DNA from: Polynucleobacter sp. AP-Nino-20-G2
GTDB lineage: Bacteria; Pseudomonadota; Gammaproteobacteria; Burkholderiales; Burkholderiaceae
Length of the DNA: 64,000 nt
NCBI RefSeq assembly: GCF_018688235.1
Contig: NZ_CP061313.1
Span: 1,409,130 to 1,473,129, forward strand
Direction: 5' to 3'
Below, in pieces: positions 59,125-64,000 of the stretch. The position numbers and the translations under genes were made by a program. The notes under the pieces were generated by a model. The model made no database searches. It was not told the DNA's origin and saw only the letters and a program-made list of their open reading frames with translations. Position 1 is the first letter of the stretch. Each line of letters begins with the position of its first letter.

Positions 59125-59892
59125 ATGAAGCCAATTTTGAACATTGCCGCCTATTTATTTGTCAGCCTGGACAACTTAACTGAGCTCCGCGCCAAAATAT
59201 TGGATGAGTGCAATGCCTGCCAACTCAAGGGCACCATTTTGCTCACCGGCGAAGGCATCAACATGTTTCTTGCTGGAAAAGAGGCTGAGTTACGCGGCTT
59301 TTTAGATTGGTTACGCCTAGATCCTCGTTTCTCACCCTTAGAAGCTAAAGAGAGCTGGTCAGAAACACAGCCGTTTAAGAAGATGTTGATCAAGATTAAA
59401 AATGAAATTATTCGCATGAACCATCCAGCGATTCGTCCTGAAGAGGGTCGAGCCAATTTCATCACCCCCAAGAAACTACAAGAGTGGCTTGATCGCGGCA
59501 CCGATGACTTAGGACGTCCCGTGGTCATGATTGATACACGCAATGCGTTTGAAGTGGACTATGGAACGTTCGACAATGCCCTGCACTTCAATATCAATAA
59601 ATTTACCGAATTTCCAGAGGCGATTTCCGAGCACAAAGAGGCCTTAGCCGATAAAACATTAGTGAGTTTTTGCACTGGTGGAATACGTTGTGAGAAGTCA
59701 GGGTTGTACATGCGTGAAATCGGCATGCAACATAGCTACCAGCTTGAGGGCGGCATCCTTAAATACTTTGAGGAAGTTGGCTCAGCGCACTATACGGGTA
59801 GTTGCTTTGTGTTTGATGAACGCGAAGCATTGGAGCCCAACCTGGATTCCATCCCAGTGGAGAACTCCATCCGCAAAAAACTCAAGGCTTAA
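59125..59892 (+). CDS. trhO: tRNA uridine-34 hydroxylase TrhO (rhodanese-like)
   Basis: TrhO forms 5-hydroxyuridine at the tRNA wobble position. The 255-residue protein begins at ATG 59125, with AAGGAA 8 bases before it, and has an N-terminal acylphosphatase-like domain (LKGTILLTGEGINMFLAG, residues about 25-95) and a rhodanese domain with VVMIDTRNAFEVDYGTF and the catalytic loop SFCTGGIRCEKSG. This UPF0176 arrangement is conserved. It is divergent from Bug receptor 2 (90 bp) and converges with the ABM protein gene. Confidence 0.93.
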   Translation: MKPILNIAAYLFVSLDNLTELRAKILDECNACQLKGTILLTGEGINMFLAGKEAELRGFLDWLRLDPRFSPLEAKESWSETQPFKKMLIKIKNEIIRMNHPAIRPEEGRANFITPKKLQEWLDRGTDDLGRPVVMIDTRNAFEVDYGTFDNALHFNINKFTEFPEAISEHKEALADKTLVSFCTGGIRCEKSGLYMREIGMQHSYQLEGGILKYFEEVGSAHYTGSCFVFDEREALEPNLDSIPVENSIRKKLKA

Positions 59893-59903
59893 AACAGGAA
59901 ATC

Positions 59904-60206
59904 TTAGGCCGATTTTCCTACGAGCGTGCAGTGCTCAACCACGGGTGGCTTAGCAAAAAATGGGCCCACAATTGCGCGCCATTCGGTAAAGGCCTCTGAT
60001 CCACGAAAATCCACTGTGTGATTCTCCATAGTTTCCCAATAGATTAATAACAAATAGCGGGCTGGATTTTCAACACTACGGTTCACCTTAAATCCACGAA
60101 ATCCCTTGGATTTAGCAATAACCGTATTTACCCCGCGCAAGATCGCCTCCTCAAATTGAGCGGCCTTACTTGGGTCAATTTCAATATCACAGTGCTCCAA
60201 AATCAT
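59904..60206 (-). CDS. Antibiotic biosynthesis monooxygenase (ABM) domain protein
   Basis: A 100-residue ferredoxin-like single-domain protein. The ABM pattern is present: an N-terminal strand and helix (CDIEIDPSKAAQFEEAILRGVNTVIAKSKGFRGF), a central strand (YLLLIYWETMENHT) and the ENH-type SEAFTEWRAIVGPFF helix. Family members act as cofactor-free monooxygenases, heme-degrading or simple binding proteins. The ribosome site AAGGAAG lies just upstream. It shares an AT-rich 87-bp region with the divergent Bug receptor 3. Function unknown. Confidence 0.85.
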   Translation of the reverse strand: MILEHCDIEIDPSKAAQFEEAILRGVNTVIAKSKGFRGFKVNRSVENPARYLLLIYWETMENHTVDFRGSEAFTEWRAIVGPFFAKPPVVEHCTLVGKSA

Positions 60207-60232
60207 CAGAACTTCCTTTTGAAAATATTTTT

Positions 60233-60255
60233 TAGATCAATAGTAAAATCATCTA
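60233..60255. promoter_or_regulatory. Dyad between the ABM gene and Bug receptor 3
   Basis: TAGAT at 60233-60237 and ATCTA at 60251-60255 form a 23-bp imperfect dyad in an AT-rich gap shared by two divergent genes. Its size would fit a LysR-type or similar operator, but no regulator gene is adjacent. Low-confidence call. Confidence 0.3.
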
Positions 60256-60293
60256 CATAATAAGATTAAATTAAAAATCATAGGACTTGAGAC

Positions 60294-61292
60294 ATGTCTA
60301 ATACCCTTAATCGGCAAATGCCGATTTTTTTATCCGCCTTAATTATTTGCGCTATTAACCTCACAACGAGTTCAAATGTTGCAGCGCAATCAGCCGGCTA
60401 TCCCAATAAACCTATCAAACTCATCGCCCCAGTAGCAGCTGGTGGTGGCCTAGATAACATTGCTCGAGCACTGGCAGAGCGTATGTCCAAATCCATTGGG
60501 CAGACTATCATTGTGGACAACATGGGCGGCGGCGGAGGTTCCATTGCTTCGCAGTCGGTTGCAAAGGCTGCCCCAGATGGATATACCTTGATGGTGGCTT
60601 ACGTTGGCACTCACGGCACAAACCCAGCCGTCCGCAAACTACCTTACGATGCTATTAAAGATTTCACCCCGATCGGCATGATTGGTGCGACACCGAATGC
60701 GCTCATCATTAATCCAGACTTACCCATCAAAAACTTTAAAGAGTTTGTTGAGTACGCCAAAAAGAATCCGGACAAACTCAGCTATGGTTCTGCAGGTCCC
60801 GGCACTTTGACGCACCTGGGAATGGAGCAATTAAAACTGGCAGCTGGTATTTCCATGGTTCACGTGCCGTATCGCGGTGTGGGGCCAGCCTATACGGATT
60901 TGCTTGCTGGTCAAACTCAGGCAATGCTCCCGACTCTTTTTGCTGCAGTACCCTATCTCAATACCAACCGCGTTCGTGGACTAGCCATTACAGGATCAAA
61001 AAGAAATCCTGCGGCACCGAACATTCCCACTTTTAAGGAGCTTGGTTATAGCGGCTTTGATGGACAACAATGGTATGGCCTGGTGGGCCCCGCAAACCTT
61101 CCCCCAGCAGTTGTTCAAAAACTCAATGCGGAGCTGAACAAGGCTCTGGCACTACCTGATTTTTCTGAGAAGATGGCGAGCGAGGCGCTCACCTTAATGC
61201 CTATGTCTCCGCAACAATTTGAAGTCTATATAAAAGAAGATATTGCTCGCTGGAAGAAGGTGGCAAAAGAACGCAATATCGAGCTGGAATAA
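60294..61292 (+). CDS. Bug-family (TctC) periplasmic solute receptor 3
   Basis: The 332-residue receptor has a signal peptide to about residue 31 (NVAAQ-SAG) and the usual Bug blocks: YPNKPIKLIAPVAAGGGLDNIAR, VDNMGGGGGSIASQSVAKAAPDGYTLMV, HVPYRGVGPAYTDLLAGQTQAM and GPANLPPAVVQKL. It is followed by an MmgE/PrpD gene (52 bp) and a D-2-hydroxyacid dehydrogenase gene on the same strand. A TAGGA site lies 10 bases before the ATG. The ligand is unknown but is probably the substrate of those enzymes. Confidence 0.9.
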   Translation: MSNTLNRQMPIFLSALIICAINLTTSSNVAAQSAGYPNKPIKLIAPVAAGGGLDNIARALAERMSKSIGQTIIVDNMGGGGGSIASQSVAKAAPDGYTLMVAYVGTHGTNPAVRKLPYDAIKDFTPIGMIGATPNALIINPDLPIKNFKEFVEYAKKNPDKLSYGSAGPGTLTHLGMEQLKLAAGISMVHVPYRGVGPAYTDLLAGQTQAMLPTLFAAVPYLNTNRVRGLAITGSKRNPAAPNIPTFKELGYSGFDGQQWYGLVGPANLPPAVVQKLNAELNKALALPDFSEKMASEALTLMPMSPQQFEVYIKEDIARWKKVAKERNIELE

Positions 61293-61344
61293 ATCCATTC
61301 AACATTTTTAATTCATTCATTACTTACTAGATATAGGAAATATC

Positions 61345-62718
61345 ATGTCTCACGCTATTCAGGCAGCAGCCGACCTCAATGCTCCACCAGTGACTAAAAT
61401 TTTGGCGGACTTTGTTACATCCCATCCTAGCCAAGGATGGACTCCTGAAGTGGATCACGAGGCGCATCGCACATTCTTAAACTGGCTAGGATGCGCAATC
61501 GGTGCGGCAAATCATGAAAGCGTTGAATCCTCATTGGCGGCGATTCGTGAGTTTCAACCAGCGCCACAAGCAAGCATTCTGGGGCGCAAAGATCGTGTTG
61601 ATATGGGTGGTGCAGCACTCATTAACGGTATTAGCTCACACACTTTTGACTTTGATGACACCCATCTCAAGACCGTGATTCACCCAGCCGGGCCAGTTGC
61701 CTCTGCCATTCTGGCATTAGGCGAGCATCTGAATGCCAATGGCCGTCAAATCATTGACTCACTCATTCTAGGTATTGATGTGGCTTGTCGTGTTGGCAAT
61801 GCAATGTATCCAGACCACTACCATCGCGGCTGGCACATCACCGGCTCAACTGGCATGCTTGGTTCGGCTGCCGCTTGTTCACGCATGATGGGGCTAGATG
61901 CGCAAAAAACGACTATGGCCCTGGGCATCGCTGCATCCCAACCGGTTGGCATGCGTGAACAATTTGGCACAATGACTAAACCATTTCATCCAGGTGGTGC
62001 AGCGCGCGCAGGCCAACTTTCCGCGCTATTGGCGAAGCATGGCTTCACCGCGAGTCCAAAAGCCCTAGAAGCGGGTCGTGGCTATATGCAAACCGTATCC
62101 ACCAAGTGCGACTGGTCAGAAATTGATCGTGCGCTAGGCAAATCCTTTGAGATTTCATTAAACACCTATAAACCTTTTGCTTGCGGAATTGTGATTCACC
62201 CAGCCATTGATGCTTGCGCGCAACTGAAAGCGCAAGGCGTGAAAGCAGAAGATGTAGAGCGCATTGAACTTCGAGTTCACCCACTCGTACTAGAACTCAC
62301 CGGCAAGAAAACTCCCAAAGATGGTCTTGAAGGGAAATTCAGCGTCTATCACGGTTGCGCTGTTGGCCTCATCTTTGGTCAAGCAGGCGAAGGCGAATAT
62401 GCCGATGAGATTGTCAATCGCCCTGACGTCGTTGCATTACGCGCCAAGGTGAATGCTACGACCGATACCTCTATTAGCGAAGCATCAGTAGACGTGAAGG
62501 CAATTCTCAAAGACGGCAAAGAAGTGCATATCTTTGTTAAGAACGCGATTGGCTCTGTCGAGAATCCAATGAGCGATGCCAATCTTGAACAAAAATTCAC
62601 TAGCCTGGCTGAACCTGTAATTGGCGCAGAAAAAACACGTCAACTGATTGCTGCTTTATGGAAACTGGGCGACGCACCTGACCTCAAGAAGATTTTGAGC
62701 CTTTGCACTCCAGACTAA
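61345..62718 (+). CDS. MmgE/PrpD-family protein (2-methylcitrate dehydratase-like)
   Basis: The 457-residue protein has the all-helical MmgE/PrpD N-terminal domain (NWLGCAIGAANHESVESSL, LINGISSHTFDFDDTH, HPAGPVASAILALGE, GIDVACRVG) and the smaller C-terminal domain after residue 270 (YKPFACGIVIHPAID, YHGCAVGLIFGQAGEGEYAD). Relatives are 2-methylcitrate dehydratase and cis-aconitate decarboxylase; others isomerise or dehydrate various acids. No prpB, prpC or acnD genes are nearby, so propionate degradation is not supported. It sits between Bug receptor 3 and a hydroxyacid dehydrogenase gene. Confidence 0.88.
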   Translation: MSHAIQAAADLNAPPVTKILADFVTSHPSQGWTPEVDHEAHRTFLNWLGCAIGAANHESVESSLAAIREFQPAPQASILGRKDRVDMGGAALINGISSHTFDFDDTHLKTVIHPAGPVASAILALGEHLNANGRQIIDSLILGIDVACRVGNAMYPDHYHRGWHITGSTGMLGSAAACSRMMGLDAQKTTMALGIAASQPVGMREQFGTMTKPFHPGGAARAGQLSALLAKHGFTASPKALEAGRGYMQTVSTKCDWSEIDRALGKSFEISLNTYKPFACGIVIHPAIDACAQLKAQGVKAEDVERIELRVHPLVLELTGKKTPKDGLEGKFSVYHGCAVGLIFGQAGEGEYADEIVNRPDVVALRAKVNATTDTSISEASVDVKAILKDGKEVHIFVKNAIGSVENPMSDANLEQKFTSLAEPVIGAEKTRQLIAALWKLGDAPDLKKILSLCTPD

Positions 62719-62742
62719 AACTATTTTAAGAATCCAATCATC

Positions 62743-63717
62743 ATGACTCAACTACCAAACATTGTCATCTTAGGTGACTATGAACGCGCCCTTCGCCACT
62801 TCTCCCGATGGGATAAGCTCGAGCAGAATGCAAATCTCACCATTCATCATGAACCGCTTCGCGATGAAGCGCTCTATGAAGCAGTGAAAGATGCTGATGC
62901 TATTGCTATCGTGCGTGATCGGTCTCCATTCAACGAGGCGATGATTGCCAGGTTGCCTAAACTCAAGTTCCTGATGTTTACAGGCGAACGTAATGGAACG
63001 TTGGAAGCAGCCGCCCTGGTATCTAGAAATATTCCCATGGCTTGCACACCGGGCGGACCTTCCAAAGAAACTACCGCTGAATTAACTTGGGCTTTAATTC
63101 TCGGAGCATCCAAACGACTGATTGAGCAAAACGCATTAATTGCTCATGGCGGTTGGCGCGACGAATTATCAGTACTTCCGATGCTCTCAGGCCAACGACT
63201 CGGAATTATGGGTTTAGGTGCGATTGGTAGTCGAGTAGCTCGAGTTGGTCACGCATTTGGCATGGAGGTGGTCACCTGGAGCCCACGGATGACGCCAGAA
63301 CGTGCTGCCGCAGAGAATGCAAAATCTGTCACTCTCGATGAATTACTCAGCACCTCTAAGGTGGTTACCATGCATCTCGTGGCGGGCCCAGGAACCAAAG
63401 GAATCATTAGCGCTGATCAATTAGCCTTGATGCGCCCTGACTCTATTTTGATCAATACCTCTCGGTCAGCCCTCATTAATATGCCGGATTTATGCGCGGC
63501 ACTTAAAAAAGGCGCCCCTGGTCAAGCAGCAGTCGACGTCTTTGATGTTGAGCCTTTGCCAAAAGATGATCCCTTACGCAACACTCCCAACCTATTAACA
63601 ACGCCCCACCTCGGATTTATCGCTGAACCGATCTTTGAAACTTTCTCCCGAGGAATCACAGAGACACTTGAGGCATGGTTAGATCAAAAGCCTGTCCCAC
63701 ATCCATTTAAACCTTAA
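62743..63717 (+). CDS. D-2-hydroxyacid dehydrogenase-family protein
   Basis: The 324-residue NAD-binding enzyme has GLGAIGSRVARVG as Rossmann motif and the catalytic Arg (INTSRSALINM), Glu (VFDVEPLP) and His (TTPHLGFIAEP). It is only distantly similar to the one at 9107-10123 and resembles the group annotated as D-2-hydroxyacid dehydrogenases in aromatic or organic acid operons. It begins 25 bp after the MmgE/PrpD gene. Substrate is not predictable; the neighbourhood suggests a dicarboxylic or hydroxy acid. Confidence 0.87.
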   Translation: MTQLPNIVILGDYERALRHFSRWDKLEQNANLTIHHEPLRDEALYEAVKDADAIAIVRDRSPFNEAMIARLPKLKFLMFTGERNGTLEAAALVSRNIPMACTPGGPSKETTAELTWALILGASKRLIEQNALIAHGGWRDELSVLPMLSGQRLGIMGLGAIGSRVARVGHAFGMEVVTWSPRMTPERAAAENAKSVTLDELLSTSKVVTMHLVAGPGTKGIISADQLALMRPDSILINTSRSALINMPDLCAALKKGAPGQAAVDVFDVEPLPKDDPLRNTPNLLTTPHLGFIAEPIFETFSRGITETLEAWLDQKPVPHPFKP

Positions 63718-63729
63718 CACTCAATCAAC

Positions 63730-64000
63730 GTGAAAACGCTTAGCCCAGCCCAGCTGTTCCTTAGCTTCAGCAAAATCGGGATGTCTGGTTTTGGCGGGGT
63801 ACTTCCCTGGGCCCGTCGAACCTTGGTTGAGCAGGATAAGGTGCTGAGCTCCGAGGAATTCAGCGCCATTCTTGGCATCTGTCAAATCGTTCCAGGCCCA
63901 AATATTGTTAATTTGGCAGTGTGTATTGGATCCCGTTTTGGCGGGGCCATGGGAGCTGCTGCCGCAGTGCTGGGGTTAACGCTTGGACCTATTTGCATCG
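63730..64000 (+). CDS. Chromate transporter ChrA-family protein (5' part only)
   Basis: From the GTG at 63730 an open frame of 90 codons runs to the window edge. It begins LSPAQLFLSFSKIGMSGFGGVLPWARRTLV and continues with ICQIVPGPNIVNLAV, matching the CHR domain's FGG and P-GP-x-N motifs, then hydrophobic segments. CHR proteins export chromate; short-domain members occur as pairs of adjacent genes. The rest is outside the window, so it may be a half-size or full-size protein. It follows the hydroxyacid dehydrogenase gene by 12 bp. Confidence 0.85.
   Translation, partial: MKTLSPAQLFLSFSKIGMSGFGGVLPWARRTLVEQDKVLSSEEFSAILGICQIVPGPNIVNLAVCIGSRFGGAMGAAAAVLGLTLGPICI

Noticed and set aside
61345..62718. 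Methylcitrate cycle (prp) operon
   Set aside because: The MmgE/PrpD gene lacks prpB, prpC and acnD neighbours.

Overview
The window reads as chromosomal DNA of a free-living betaproteobacterium of the Burkholderiaceae, most likely Polynucleobacter or a close relative. The reasons are moderate GC, very dense packing, the conserved block gyrA-serC-pheA-hisC-tyrA-aroA-cmk-rpsA-ihfB-lapB, an ssrA tag ANDERYALAA, and several orphan Bug-type (TctC) solute receptors. The genus is inferred from gene content and order; no database was searched. I see no rRNA, tRNA, CRISPR array, insertion sequence, integrase or prophage, and no clearly broken gene. Genes at both window edges are cut.

Layout. 1-2563 (minus): rluC, a HAD phosphatase and sppA (partial). 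2564-3026 is the only long non-coding gap apart from the ssrA region; it holds a GC-rich leader for rne. 3027-9102 (plus): rne, then molybdenum cofactor genes moaA-mobA-moeA in an overlapping run, then a small membrane protein. 9107-12957: a hydroxyacid dehydrogenase (minus), the ferredoxin/ferredoxin reductase pair, and thyA-folA. 13006-20686: a Tat-exported TRAP receptor, pmbA, mog, orn, an M48 protease, rsgA, a CobD/CbiB-like protein and a NUDIX CoA pyrophosphatase. 20750-22931 (minus): the rpsP-rimM-trmD-rplS operon. 23179-24193: two small envelope genes. 24235-30433 (minus): an acyl-CoA oxidation block (HDAC-like deacetylase, acyl-CoA ligase, ETF, acyl-CoA dehydrogenase). 30517-34389: mltB, cysM, comEA-like, and a winged-helix regulator divergent from an unknown membrane protein. 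34394-38990: hldD, the hldE kinase domain, ugd and lapB (LPS and envelope). 39051-50258: ihfB, rpsA and the aromatic/serine/histidine genes up to gyrA. 50418-52893: ompA-like, ubiG, gph and tmRNA.

The last 11 kb (52975-64000) is accessory catabolism. Three separate transcription units each begin with a Bug-family receptor. They continue with an IlvD/Edd dehydratase, with a carboxymuconolactone decarboxylase-like protein plus a methyltransferase, or with an MmgE/PrpD protein plus a D-2-hydroxyacid dehydrogenase. No TctA/TctB membrane subunits are present. A chromate transporter gene begins at the right edge.

Most of the window is core metabolism with familiar operons. The least explained parts are the regulator/membrane protein pair near 33.3-34.4 kb with paired direct repeats between them, the Bug-enzyme modules, the orphan CobD/CbiB-like protein, and several RNA structures between or ahead of genes (rne leader, rpsP-rimM hairpin, comEA leader, rpsA-ihfB terminator). 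I did not find a clear-cut new defence or mobile system.
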